Assembly (NCBI RefSeq): GCF_036850765.1
Contig: NC_089493.1
Span: forward strand, 295,338,349-295,402,348
Length of the DNA stretch: 64,000 nt
Source: Saccopteryx bilineata
Taxonomy: Eukaryota > Chordata > Mammalia > Chiroptera > Emballonuridae
Reading direction: 5' to 3'
Shown here: positions 1 through 12,259 of the stretch, in pieces
Numbering within the stretch: position 1 is the stretch's first letter
How the letters are laid out: every line of letters begins with the position of its first letter
The notes under the pieces: model-generated
Seen by the model: the letters and a program-made list of their open reading frames with translations, nothing else
Database searches by the model: none
Told to the model about the DNA's origin: nothing
Translations under genes and position numbers: made by a program

Positions 1-969
1 GTTACATGTGACACGCTTCCTATGGTGCCTGGCACACAGGGAGTGGCCCAGAAATTGATAATAGGAATGATTAATAATAATAATAAAATTCGTAGCATTC
101 CCATGGTCATTTCCCCGCTTCTGTGACAATAGTTACGGTCCCCTTTCAGCCTCAGTCGGCAGTTTTCCAACCCGCGGTGAAGTCACCGGGTCTCCGCTCT
201 ACTTAATCTAACAAAGCCATACCCCCCCCCGCAGCGGCATCACCGATCTGATTAATTCCGGTGCTGCCTCGTCTCCCTGATGAGTCTCTGGGGACGGGAC
301 ACCCTCGTGCGTGCACGGTGGTGGGAAGACGAGACTCTCCCCCGTCACGGAAGTCATCTCCACGTCCTAGCTGCACCCAGAGCCCCCGGGGGGGTCCGTG
401 AGCCAGTCAGCTCCTGCTTCCTTTCCTCTCCCTTCGGGGGCAGCGGGGGGGGGGCCTCCCATGGACTGCCCGAGACAGTGTGCGTTTCAGAATTAAATTT
501 AAATACTGTCGAGACAAAACAACATGACCTTTTCAATGTCAGTCTGAAGAGAAAATGATACCGTGGAACCAAGAAAAGAACAAGGGGCCGAATTAGATAC
601 CCCCCCCCCCGGCCCTGCCCCCCCCAGGCCCCTCCTCCCGTCTGAAAGTGGGTCTGAATGCCGCTCGCCAAAGAACCAATGCCCGAAAGCCTCCAGCAAA
701 GACAGTGACAGTAATTGAATTGATGAAAACAAAAACTCAATAGTTATCGTCTTTCCCACATTGCGAGCCGCCAGGCTGCATGGAGGAAATCTACATTTTT
801 TTTCTTTTTGGTTGCAGTGACTTTGTGCTGAAATGCGAGCAAGCCCAGCGGCTGCGTCCACGTCCACGCCCACCCCTCCCAGCGCAGGGAGGGCGCAGCG
901 AGGGGCCGGGGGAGGGCGCGTGGCGCACAGTGTGGCCGGCGGTCGGGGGAGGGGAGCTGGTCTACTTAC
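1..969 (-). other. PRKCB: PRKCB intron 15 (partial)
   Basis: Non-coding. It holds a short AAT-rich stretch near 66-87, preceded by GTGCCTGGCACACAGG, which resembles the end of a MIR or L2 element. C-rich runs lie at 221-229 and 600-627. A GC-rich stretch at 840-955 adjoins the exon 15 donor. No second PKC tail exon was found on the minus strand. Confidence 0.7.
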
Positions 970-1110
970 GGCCTTGGGCTTATACGGGGGCTGAATCTCC
1001 TTGCGCTCCAGCTTCTCCCAGTCGATATACCGGAAGAAGGCGTGCTCCTTGATGTCCCGCTCACCTTCGGGGCCGCAGCCCAGACGTTTGCCCGGGTGTT
1101 TGGTCATCAG
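970..1110 (-). CDS. PRKCB: PRKCB exon 15: end of kinase domain, last common exon
   Basis: 141 bp, 47 codons in phase 0. The acceptor is CTCTGCAAG (the tract upstream is CT-rich) and the donor is GTAAGT. It encodes residues 575-621, [19 protein letters not shown] onwards to IQPPYKPKA. The conserved Arg of subdomain XI (KRLG) is present. It ends at the point where the published beta-I (671 aa) and beta-II (673 aa) forms diverge, so it must splice to either of two alternative tail exons carrying the turn and hydrophobic phosphorylation motifs. Neither tail exon is found in positions 1-969; both must lie beyond the window. Confidence 0.97.
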
Positions 1111-1226
1111 CTTGCAGAGAGAGAGAGAAACGTTTGATTTAATGCACTTCAGAAGAGGACGTGGAAGGCAGAAAAGTCCTCCTCTAATAAACTAGGGAGG
1201 AGAGTGTGTTCAAGAGCCCCCAACCG

Positions 1227-1522
1227 CCTGACCAGGTGGTGGCCCAGTGGATAGAGCGTCGGACTGGGACGTGGAGGACCCAGGTTCGAGACCCCGAGGT
1301 CGCCAGCTTGAGTGTGGGCTCATCTGGTTTGAGCAAGGCTCACCAGCTTGAGCCCAAGGTCGCTGGCTTGAGCAAGGGGTCATTCGGTCTGTTGTAGCCT
1401 CCTGGTCAAGGCACGTTGAGAAATCAATCAGTGAACAATCAATGAACGCAATGCTTCTCATCTCTCTCCCTTCCTGTCTGTCTGTCCCTATCTGTCCCTC
1501 TCCCTGTCTGTCACAAAAAAAA
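1227..1522 (+). mobile_element. tRNA-derived SINE, type II
   Basis: Full-length. The tRNA-like head has CAGTGGATAGAGCGTC (A box) and GGTTCGAGACC (B box). Then come repeated CTTGAG/CCAAGGTCGC motifs, GGTCAAGGCACG, and a CTCTCTCC/TGTCTGTC tail ending in an A run. The same family occurs on both strands elsewhere in the window. Confidence 0.88.
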
Positions 1523-1572
1523 GAGTCCCAACTCAAACTAATACAGAAAAGTACTGAATGTAAGTAAACTAT

Positions 1573-1646
1573 CTTGCTCACAAAAATGAGGGATTTTATA
1601 GCTTCATATTCTTTTTGAAATATCCCCTCATTTTTGTGAGCAGTAT
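1573..1646. mobile_element. Palindromic MITE, copy 1
   Basis: TTGCTCACAAAAATGAGGG at the left is mirrored by CCCTCATTTTTGTGAGCA at the right, around a central AGCTTCATATTC loop. It is a near-perfect hairpin of about 74 bp followed by TATA, matching the copy at 32617-32691. The form (terminal inverted repeats, TA flank, no coding) fits a Tc1/mariner-derived MITE. Confidence 0.8.
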
Positions 1647-3194
1647 ATAATTAAGCAATAAAAGATTCTGAAAAAGAAAAAGAGCTTCCCCCCCTCCCAA
1701 CTAATTTTTAATTTTTTTTGCTTTTCATCCCAGCAATAACTTCCCGGCCAGGGCGTTATAATAAGAGGTTCCGACAATAACACCTGCGGTCACGCATCTC
1801 AGAGCAAGATCCCTACGGTTCATCCGAGCCCCAAACTTCGAGTCAGAAATGTCACACGATGAATTCCGGCTTAAGGAGAAGTCTTAGGCAATTACGGCTG
1901 CATTTAATTAAAACAGATTCAATATCCTCCCATGTCCCCACCACCACGAGGAAACTGGAGTCTAACCCGGGCAAAGGCCACATCCGTTCGGACAATATTT
2001 GCATTTCTCAGTTAAAGCCCTTGTGCAAATAACAAAACGGAAGAAGAAAAAGATTACCCAGACGGACTCGCGTTTCAAGTCATTACTTTCTGAAAGCTGA
2101 TTAAACAGGCAAAACCTGGCCAGCGGCCTGCTCTGGTATCACCCACCTACCGGGCTCCACCGAGGTTGCCCTGACGTTCCAGGTAAATTACTTAATTATC
2201 AGACCCCTGCATCTCGGGGTCTCTGAGCCCTGTGCTTCAGAACAAGAACAGATGCTCCACGAGGCAACCAGACTGGCTCCCCTCTCGTCAACGGATCCAG
2301 AGCAGCTCAAATGTATCTGCACCTCAGAACAGCACGCAGCCAACGCCCGGAGTGGAAAAGGGGGAATGGTGAGGAGAAGAAAAAAAACAACCAAAAAATA
2401 AAGAACCCATGAGAGTTGCATCAAGGGATGAAACAGAAGTGACTGAGGCAGACAAGGTCCCAGACGCTGCCCAGGGCTGACCCGACCCTGAGCAGCCCGG
2501 GCGACGTCAGAACCTGTAGTTTAAATTTTTTTTTCACCCAAGATTTGCTGACCGCGGGGAAGGGAGGAACCCAGCCAGTCACACCTACTCTGGGGACATT
2601 CGGCCTGGCTGACGCCTGCTCAGCAGGTAGTTTACCATCAGAAACCGCCCACATCCACACTGGGACGACTCCTCTGTGCCTCGTCCGCCGCGGGAAAAGA
2701 ACTGGACACCTGACGTTCTAAGCTACTTCTTTCTTGAGGGGCATGGTCTTTCCTGATTCTGACAATAGCCCCGTGAGCTGCGGATGTGATTTTGGTGTTT
2801 TTTTTTTCCCATTTGAAGGACAAGGCAGTGGACACTCATCCAGAGCTTAAGCAACGAGCAAGGACTCAGGGACGGTGTGAGTGGCAGAGCTGAGATCGGA
2901 GGCTATCTCTCTGCCTAACTCCAAAATTTGGGCTTTTAAAAGAAATGAGAGTCGTTGGGTTTTTTTCCCTGAGATAGTTGGGGCTCAGCTTGGTCAGGAA
3001 GGGTCTACGAAGGGTGAGCAAGCTGAGCCACGCCTTGATATCCGTGCGGGATTAGGAGGAAGGGAAGACAGGGCTGGGATGTCGTGGCCACGGGTCCCGC
3101 CACCACGAACGCTCACGCCCGCGCCTGGTCTGCGCGCCGCGCAGGCTCTGAGCCCACGGCTTCCCAGCCATCGGCCCGCCCGTCGGCGTCATCA

Positions 3195-3320
3195 CAACAA
3201 CACTTCAAGGTCTTAGCAACTGTGACCCTCACCTTCCAGACAAAGAGACGGAGGCCAGGAACGTAGCTCTTTGTCCCAAGTAACAGAGCGAAGCGGCAGA
3301 GAGCCAGGCCCGGCCTTGAG
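3195..3320 (-). repeat. MIR-like remnant
   Basis: Antisense MIR signature: CAGACAAAGAGACGGAGGCC followed by an AGTAACAGAGC stretch and AGCCAGGCCC. Eroded; boundaries approximate. Confidence 0.45.
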
Positions 3321-4039
3321 CAGGTGGGCCGGACCCAAGGCTTCGCAGCCCTGCCCTGCGCCGTCCGTCCCCGCTGGTGCTGCATGCCGAGGTGTGGCCC
3401 GTTGGGCTTCTCCCTGCCTGATGTGTGTTCTCAGTGGGAGTGGCCATCGGAGCAAATATATATACAGGCCCCCCCATCCCCACCCCCTTGGCAGAAAATA
3501 GGGTCTTTCATAGGATGGATACAGAGAGAGCATTTTCCACGGGATTGGGACTGTAGGAAAAGGCAGGCTCATTTTTCATGTTAAGGAGAAGGATGCCAAG
3601 CCAAGGAAAGGCGGTGCAGAAATACCCAGCACCAATGCCTGGCTCTGCCCGGGTCCTGCCTTCCTGCCACGTGCCCGCAGCTACGCAGACAGCTGGAGCT
3701 CATCAGGGCTCCCACGCTTCCGATGGCCTCCCGGACGACTCCCCTGGGGCCGGCCGTTCAGGAGGCGGGAGCCATGCCTTCCTTCTGTGGAGGCTCACAC
3801 CTTGAAGAAAGGGGCCCCTCCTGGACTCAGCCCACTCAACTCAGTCTTCAGAAAGTCACCCCGGTGAACCCTGACAGTGACGGTCCCACACGAAGAGGAA
3901 TCTGCTCTCTCCCGGGGAAAACTGCTAATTGGAGCTGAAACCGAAGGCAGCTGACCTGGAAAACCGCCTCTCCTCCCTGACCCACTTAGAGCCCCCAGCT
4001 GTCCAGGCCGGGTGGGGAGGAGGCGTGGCCTGACGGGGA

Positions 4040-4250
4040 AGGCCCCGAGCGCGCACTGAGCACCTACTGTGTGCCGGCACCACCCAAGGAGCTTCCTCTT
4101 CTGCTCCGTCCTTGCACACTCTCACACACTCTGTTCAATGAATACCGTGCTTCCTTTTTAGAGGTAAAGACACAACACCCCAGAGATACAAAGACAGCAA
4201 CTCGCTCAAGCCCACACACCCAGGAAGCAGAGGGTCTAGATTTGCAAAGG
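4040..4250 (-). repeat. MIR/L2-like remnant
   Basis: CACTGAGCACCTACTGTGTG followed by a GAGGTAAAGACAC stretch and CAACTCGCTCAAG resembles the antisense of an old MIR-type repeat. Boundaries approximate. Confidence 0.45.
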
Positions 4251-5811
4251 TGGCTCCTGATCTCCAAAGCCCCCTCCCCCATCCAAAAACTCCTGCCACG
4301 GAGGGGATGCAAATTTAAATGCCAAAAAGGGCCTGGCAGGTCACACAGCCGTGCCAGGGTCCCTAACAGGAATAGTTATAGCTCAAGGGTGTGCGAGCAG
4401 AGCCCCGGGCTCTAGGCTGAGCGATTCACATATCCTAACTTCTTTGACCACCACGGAGGCTGTGTGCTGTCAGTCCCACGGCTCACTTTCCCTGATGCAC
4501 CCAGGAGGTCAGCCCGCTTCCCTGTGGTCAGAGGGTTCATCGTGCCAGCATCAGGACTGGAAGCCAGGCAGAACTGGGCCGGACGGGGATTTTCGCGACT
4601 GGAGAGGGCTCGCTCTAGCTGAAGGGGGCACCGGCCTCCCAGCCGGCCGGCCGATGCTTCGCAGGGATGTTGGGTCAGGATGGCGAGGCTGCATCTTTTT
4701 TCAGAGAAACCAGAAAGCTGCAAGTGTACGGGAAACCCCAATTTTTGAACGTTGGCGACCACCACACAAACTGGAAGCTCAGAGCATGCCCCCCTCCGTC
4801 CCCACGTGGAATGCACAGGGTCTGTGCTGTGCTGGGGTCCCCCCTGGGCTCCCCGCCCTGTACCCACTCCATTCTGCAACAAGCGGCCCTTCAGCTCCGG
4901 CGCACCAGCGGGTCTCAATCCTCTGCCCCGCCCCCTCCCCTCGAAGAAACTGTTCCTAACCAATGCACTTGCAGGTGTTAGAGGAGGAGAGTTTCCCTGG
5001 GGCTGCCCCAGGGTGTCTGCATGGTCACTTAAGGCAGCTGAGACGCCAAGCTTAGGTGATTGGCTTAGAGTAGGAATTTCAGTCTAACCCAGTGGCTTCC
5101 AGACTGAGAGGCTGGGCCACACTGCCCGACTCTCCTGTTTTCCTTCCCCCTGGCCGGCCGGCCGGCTCGCCGGGCACCCGAGGGCTCAGGAGGAGCAGGG
5201 CTGGGTGGGGCAGTGGTAACTCTGCCAACACCCCGGGACGCAGGACCCGCAGGCCTGCGCGATTCAGGGGCGCAGCTGGGAACTCGTGAGGAGGCCCAGC
5301 CGCGCTCCGGCCTGAGGCCCGCCCGCACCCCGGACCGCGCCAGAGTAAGCGAGCCCTTCAGACGGGGCGGGCGGCATTTCTGGGCCGTATTCCCCGAGGT
5401 CTCACCGTGTGGCTGACACCCTCTCGTCACCGTGCGGGAGTCACCCCATTTGGATAACCTGTCTAAAGGCACGCGGTTTTCAGGCCACGTGGGGGCCTTT
5501 TCAGAACACAGAAGCACGTGAGGTCACCCCGGCGGCAGCCCCAGGTGAGGCCCACTGGCCCCAGGGACTCGCCGTCCCGGTGAGCGCGCGTCCTGGCCGA
5601 GCCCCAGACGCACAACAAGCTGTCCCTACGGGTGTCCCGCCTTCCTCACCCCTGCGATTTGCCTCTGCTGCACGCAAACGTGCGTGCTCTCCACCGTGTG
5701 TGTGTTGGGGGTGGAGGTCACTGAATTTGGGTCAGCTCATCTACAGAGTCCCTCAGAAGCAACACCGCCTGAGAGTTCTCGCAAACAAAAGCCGCGTACT
5801 CTTAGTATTAA

Positions 5812-5907
5812 CCACACACACGCGTGCACACATACACACACACACACACGCACGCGAGCGCACACACACATGCGTGCACACACACACACACACACGCACG
5901 CACACAC
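5812..5907. repeat. Compound CA/CG microsatellite
   Basis: About 96 bp of alternating purine-pyrimidine sequence, CA runs broken by CGCG and TGCG steps. Confidence 0.95.
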
Positions 5908-6172
5908 GGGGCAGCGCCAGATCCGTGCCACCACGCTCCCTCCCACACCTTCCTGTGGGTTCCAGCTCCCGGGCACAGCCTATGCCCTTCCCGCCTCCTT
6001 CACTCCAGTCCGTGTCCCCCAGTGTGGGCCGGGCCGGGGGCTGCAGCCTGGTCACCAGCAAGCTGCTGTCCTGGGCGGGCGGGCTTCTCTAGGCAAAGAC
6101 CCCTTTCCCTGGGAGGCAGCAGGTCCGAGCCAGGGCTTGGCGAGTGGGGTGAGAGTGGGGCTCAGCCCCTGC

Positions 6173-6191
6173 TCCTCCTCCTCCTCCTCCT
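6173..6191. repeat. CTC trinucleotide run
   Basis: Six contiguous CTC-type triplets in intron 14, about 100 bases downstream of exon 14 in transcript order. Confidence 0.85.
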
Positions 6192-6288
6192 CCCTGGGTG
6201 CGGCCTAGAGCAGGGCCTGGCCTGAAGCACCCCACCCCCACACCCCCGCATGTGGAGGTCCCGGCCCGAGTGTGAGGAGCGCGCTCAC

Positions 6289-6396
6289 CCCTTTGCAGAT
6301 GGCCACCGCCTCCTTGGACATGGACTTGGGATAAGCCACGTTGTGTTCCATGATGGACTGGAAGAGCTCGTCCTCGTCCTCCCCTTCGAAGGGCGC
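6289..6396 (-). CDS. PRKCB: PRKCB exon 14: helix G region
   Basis: 108 bp, 36 codons in phase 0, with acceptor GTCCTGCAG and donor GTGAGC after GGG. It encodes residues 539-574, [19 protein letters not shown] followed by [27 protein letters not shown] and the [13 protein letters not shown] run are beta-specific relative to alpha (PPFDG, SYPKSLSKEAVSI). No damage is seen. Confidence 0.97.
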
Positions 6397-6882
<486 letters not shown>

Positions 6883-9214
6883 TCACCTGCCTCTTGTGGA
6901 AGATTCAACGGACCGTTACAGCCCCAGATGCTGGCCACTGTCTAGAAACAGTGGACAGGGAGCCTGGTGTCCACCCTGGCTGTCTCCTCACCCGCAGGAA
7001 CAAGGATGTCCTTTACAAAGCTCCCTGCAGGTGGGGACACACCTGGGGTCGTCACCTGGCCTTTCTGAGCCGCTTAGTATGGTGTGTGATTTTAAAAACT
7101 TTCAATACACTGACTGCTACCTTTTTAAGGAGAAAACCTGCCTTCGTTGATTGTTATAAAAGTAATAGCGTTGATACAACGTGAAGATACATATCACTAC
7201 TGAACTGTACATTTAGACATGGTCGATTTCCTGTTTTTTATTTACCAAAATTTTTTAAAAAGCCTTAGGTTGAAAAAACGTAATAGCAATTATTAGTATT
7301 TTACGATTTGTTTTAAAGTATCAACAAGTTCAGGAGAATACAATGAAAATCGCCCACAATTCTTTATCAAGAGAATAATGACGACTGCTATTTGGTCTAT
7401 TTCTGTCTAGACTCTCTTCTATTGATACATATTAAACTCTGCGTGCGTGTCTGCGTTTTACATAAACAGTCTGATGCGTGGGGTGCGAATAAAGTACTTG
7501 ATTCACTTGAAATTCCCATGTTAATATCAGTCTAGCAACATAACCAGGTTGACCTTTATATAACATCCCATTAAATGGCTATACAACACCTATTTATATT
7601 TTATCAATTCCCAATGGATTGAGGTTTCTTCTGATGCTGCAGGACCGGTCCTTACAACTAGACATTTCGACATTTGTCCAATTATTTTTCTAAGATAGAA
7701 CCCTAAGATGGAAGACGGCATGGAAGGTAGCCCCTCCCTCTTCCCTGAGGGTGCTTCCAGCTTTACAGAACTCCGTTATAAGTTTCTATGGACATTTTAA
7801 GTGCACAAATAAAGTGATACATTATTTCCCTCCTTCCCCCCCCCAAAAAAGATAAATTCCCAGAAGTAGAATGGGGAGATCCAATGCTACAGTTTTCATT
7901 GCTTGTGATACTTATTAGCAAATTGCTAGGGCAGGGCAAAATCCAGAACTGCCGTGACCCTCGGTATTTCAGGATGTAGCATGTAAAAGTATCTATCTTA
8001 GGAGCTCAGAGGTGAGAGGGCAAAGGTGTGACAGGCCACCCAAGGTCCGAGGGTCGACCGTCCTGACTCTGGACCCCAGCTGCCGCTCCCGGTGGTGTGG
8101 CCTGGGAAGATGTGACCTCACTTCCTTCTGTCTCCGCTTCCTCGTCTCCCGAGCCACGAGGGGACGTCACGGGGTTTCGTGGGGCGGGCAGAGAAGTGTG
8201 TGCCTGCAGCGTGGGAGCCCTCCAAGCGTCTGCTATTACTCAGCAGTCCTCTGACTCAGCCATGCTCGCTGGGCTCCGTCCACGAGACCGAATGAACCCG
8301 GACTGTTCTCGAACGCCGCCTGCCCCCACCCCAGCCTCCTCCGCTTGCTCACTCGGATCAGAAATTCAGAAATACCCACGAGGAGAATGAACTGTCTGGA
8401 GGACCCAGGGGAAGCCTTTTATGAGCATGGACGCCTCTCGTGGAAAGTGTTTTCACACTTTTAAAGAGCTTCCTGTCTCACTTGGTCCTGGGGCACCCTA
8501 AGGACTTAACCCTTTTTACAAAGGAAAATGGAGCCTGAGGATGTGAATGCGCTTGCCAAGGGCGGTGAGGTCAGTGGGGGATGGCGAGGCCAGGACGAAG
8601 GCAGGACCTGTGGCTGACCCTGTCCGGGAGGCTTCCCGGGACACAGCTCGGGCTTCTCGGCACGCCCACCAGCCTCGCAAGCACCCAGAGGCGGCTGGCG
8701 GCCACGGGCACGGTGCCACCCCGCAGGGACTCCAACTCAGGTGACCCAGGATGATGCCCGGGCATCCTGCAGTCTAGAAGCTCTTCAGGGGACGGTCAGG
8801 TGCAGCCAGAGCTGAGAACCAGGGGTCACTGAGCTCATGGTGGCTGCGGCTGGAGAAACTCTCTCTGCCGTCCTGACTGGCGAGCGAATTGTCAAAACAC
8901 CGGGGTCTGCCACGTAGGGGGAAACTCCATGGGGTCCTAAACAGGGATGAATCCTTCTCAAGGATGGCTTGTTAATGCCCCCAGTAATGCACAAATACAT
9001 TTACACTGTGAAAACTGTAAACAGCACACCGATCGAGCTAGATTTCCCGTCACCGTCCCCTTAACCTCCGTGGTGGCCCGTGCTATACAACCTGTCACCT
9101 TCACAATGTTCTGTGCGGTGTCTTTCCCACAAATGGTATCCCGGTACGTTCACCAGTCTGTACCTTGGTTTAATTTCTCTCTTAGCTGTATGTCTCCAAG
9201 ATCTTTATTTATTC

Positions 9215-9237
9215 ATATATATATATATATATAATAT

Positions 9238-9272
<35 letters not shown>
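9215..9272. repeat. AT microsatellite
   Basis: TA dinucleotides with two AATA interruptions. It is self-complementary. Confidence 0.95.
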
Positions 9273-10291
9273 CTAACTCACTCTTTTGAGCTGCTGCCTG
9301 GTGGTATTCCACACCACAAATAATTCAGTCTGGGGCCCATTCCCCGACCAACAGCCGCGGGTCAAGTCCATACACACAGCTGAACTCTGAGCTTCATAAA
9401 AGCTGGGTAGTATTTCCTACCATGAATCGACGTGGTAGCTAACCATTCCTTGATTGGCAGTGGTAGAGGATGTCTGCCAACAGCAGTGCTTCAGGGAAGA
9501 AAGAATTGTGAATACATAGCCTTCCACCCATGTGTGCATGTATGTGTGTGTGCACACACGTGCGTGCACATGTGTACACGGGCATTGTAAACTAGGCTCC
9601 TAGAAGAGGACCTGCTTTGGTAAAAAAAAGAATGCAAGTTTTAAATTTTGTGCCAAGTTATTTAGTTACATGGGGCCTTCTGTCACCATTGTTCTGTATC
9701 CAGTGACAGTCAAGAAAAGGAATTCTAGAATGTCCATTTCCAAGAGTCTGTGCCACCCTCTCAGTTCCGTTCCTTAAAGAGCCCAGTAACAGATGGCACA
9801 GAAAGTAACCTTTCTGGGCACCAATCCAAAAAAAAAAAAAGAGCACTATCCTCTGGCACAAATTTTTTTATACCATGACGCATCGGGGAAACTCGTTCTG
9901 CAGCTGACCACTTCTTTCGGGAAGAGGGGGACTCTAGAATGAAACCTCTCCCCTATCGTTTGTATCTTTGGCACCAGGGGTGGGGGGGCTGCCAAGTCCC
10001 CCCCAGGATTCAGCACAACTAGCGCATTCCTCTTAGGACACATTCCGTGTCACCTGTCAGCCCAGGGGACCTCCCTCTCTCTTCTCCCTCCTCTGAACAA
10101 GCATGTCAACGTCACAATTAGGAGGTATCACATGGCCGTGAGTCACAGCAGCTTGACGAAGAATGTTACTGATGTGTGTGTGTGTGGTGGATGGTTCTGA
10201 ATAGTTTTATTTAAATTTTCTCCCAGAACTTGATGTATTTTGGGCCCGAGCTTCTGGATGTGTGCTAAGTCCATTAGCATGTGTGATCTCA

Positions 10292-10819
<528 letters not shown>

Positions 10820-10894
10820 CTACAGAACACGGGGCTCAGTGTTGTGGGGGGAGGGGAAGAGAAGTGAGTATAAACCTCCGATAGCTCAGAATGT

Positions 10895-11107
10895 GGCAGG
10901 AAGATCAAGACAGTTGCCAGACCAGGCGCTGAGGATGGCTCTGTGGCCTCCGCCTCTGGCGCTAGAGTGGTTCTGGTTGCAACGGAACAATGTCCCAGAT
11001 GGGCAGAGCATCGCCCCCTGGTGGTTGTGCCAGGTGGATCTCGGTCGGGCGCATGTGGGAGTCTGTCTCTCTGCCTCCCCGCTTCTCACTTCAGAAAAAT
11101 ACAAAAC
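10895..11107 (+). mobile_element. tRNA-derived SINE type I, 5'-truncated
   Basis: Only the 3' half remains, from GCGCTGAGGATGGCTCTGTG through GCATCGCCCCCTGGTGG to the CTTCAGAAAAATAC end. The tRNA head is missing. Another type I SINE is inserted into its A-rich tail. Confidence 0.85.
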
Positions 11108-11539
11108 GCCCTGGCCGGTTGGCTCAGCAGTAGAGCGTTGGCCTAGCGTGCGGAGGACCCGGGTTCGATTCCCAGCCAGGGCACACAGGAGAAGCGCCCA
11201 TTTGCTTCTCCACCCCTCCGCCGCGCTTTCCTCTCTGTCTCTCTCTTCCCCTCCCGCAGCCGAGGCTCCATTGGAGCAAAGATAGCCCGGGTGCTGGGGA
11301 TGGCTCTGTGGCCTCTGCCCCAGGCGCTAGAGTGGCTCTGGTCGCAACATGGCGACGCCCAGGATGGGCGGAGCATCGCCCCCTGGTGGGCAGAGCGTCG
11401 CCCCTGGTGGGCAGAGCGTTGCCCCTGGTGGGCGTGCCGGGTGGATCCCGGTCGGGTGCATGCGGGAGTCTGTCTGACTGTCTCTCCCGGTTTCCAGTTT
11501 CAGAAAAGAAAAAAAAAAAAAAAAAAAAAAAAAAAAGAA
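11108..11539 (+). mobile_element. tRNA-derived SINE type I, full length, nested
   Basis: Starts GCCCTGGCCGG, with A box TTGGCTCAGCAGTAGAG and B box GGTTCGATTCC. The body includes CTCCATTGGAGCAAAGATAG and two extra GGGCAGAGCG repeats, and the tail has a run of 20 or more A. It is flanked by the 15-bp duplication AGAAAAATACAAAAC (11093-11107 and 11540-11554), showing insertion into the tail of the preceding SINE. Confidence 0.93.
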
Positions 11540-12014
11540 AGAAAAATACAAAACAACAACAACAAATAAACCCAAACAAGAAGGGGGGCCACAGACCAGC
11601 TCTGAGAAGAGAGACCCACAGGCCGCTGTGTGAAGCGCAGAGGGTCCACAGGAGCCTGGCACGCACGGACGTGTGTAACCGACGGACCCCTTCTCGCCCA
11701 TGGGAAGATACAGTTTTCACAAAATTACTTTCTGTGTGTATCTCAGAGGATCACAGAGGAGGAACCATGGCAGAGAGAATGTGACTGCAGTCCAAGTGCT
11801 CCAAGCTCTCCCAGGCCAGTCCTAAGACAGAACCAGGAGTTCCCCTGGATCCTTCTGGTCAAAAACTACTTGTTGCACACCTCCTCCATGGCAGGTCCTA
11901 CGCCTGGAGCTGGGCACATGTATCGCGAGCGAGATAAACGAGCAGCCTGTTCTCGCTCAGATTCAAGTCCAGTATATGGAGAAAGACAAGTGTTCAAACC
12001 TATCAACAGAAATA

Positions 12015-12259
12015 GACTGCTCACAAAAATGAGGGGCTATTTCAAAATGAATACAAAGCGATGAAAAAAAAAAGAAGCATTCTTTTTTTTTTTAAACAAG
12101 AACATCAGACAAGCCAACGACAAGTCAAAGAAACTTGTTGGATTATGCTAATGAGATGCAAACCCCACGCTGATCTCGTTGGTGACAACGCACCACACAC
12201 AAGGCTGAACGACTGGAGGGTCCACCCCTTCCCTGAGCCCCTCATGTTTGTGAGCAGTG
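12015..12259. mobile_element. MITE-related element, 245 bp, TA-flanked
   Basis: ACTGCTCACAAAAATGAGGG at the left is matched by CCCTCATGTTTGTGAGCAGT at the right, with TA on each side. The ends are those of the 74-bp palindromic MITE, but the interior is different and longer, so this is probably closer to the parent Tc1/mariner-type transposon. No transposase frame is visible. Confidence 0.8.

Larger units (their letters stand above)
1111..6288 (-). other. PRKCB: PRKCB intron 14
   Basis: 5.2 kb without coding evidence. It contains a type II SINE (1227-1522), a palindromic MITE (1573-1646), MIR-like remnants near 3195-3320 and 4040-4250, and a compound CA/CG repeat (5812-5907). 4350-5700 is GC-rich with many accidental open frames but no recognisable protein. 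A CTC run lies at 6173-6191. Confidence 0.7.

Noticed and set aside
1..969. Beta-I or beta-II tail exon of PRKCB
   Set aside because: Neither the conserved turn-motif nor the hydrophobic-motif region was found on the minus strand here.
3271..3584. Overlapping small frames as a nested gene
   Set aside because: Contradictory frames on both strands, no motif, region overlaps MIR-like sequence.
4351..4963. Overlapping frames of about 200 and 183 codons on opposite strands
   Set aside because: GC-rich intron sequence; neither shows a domain, codon pattern or splice context of a gene.
11108..11200. tRNA gene
   Set aside because: A and B boxes belong to a SINE head; the body and tail that follow and the many other copies show it is not a tRNA gene.
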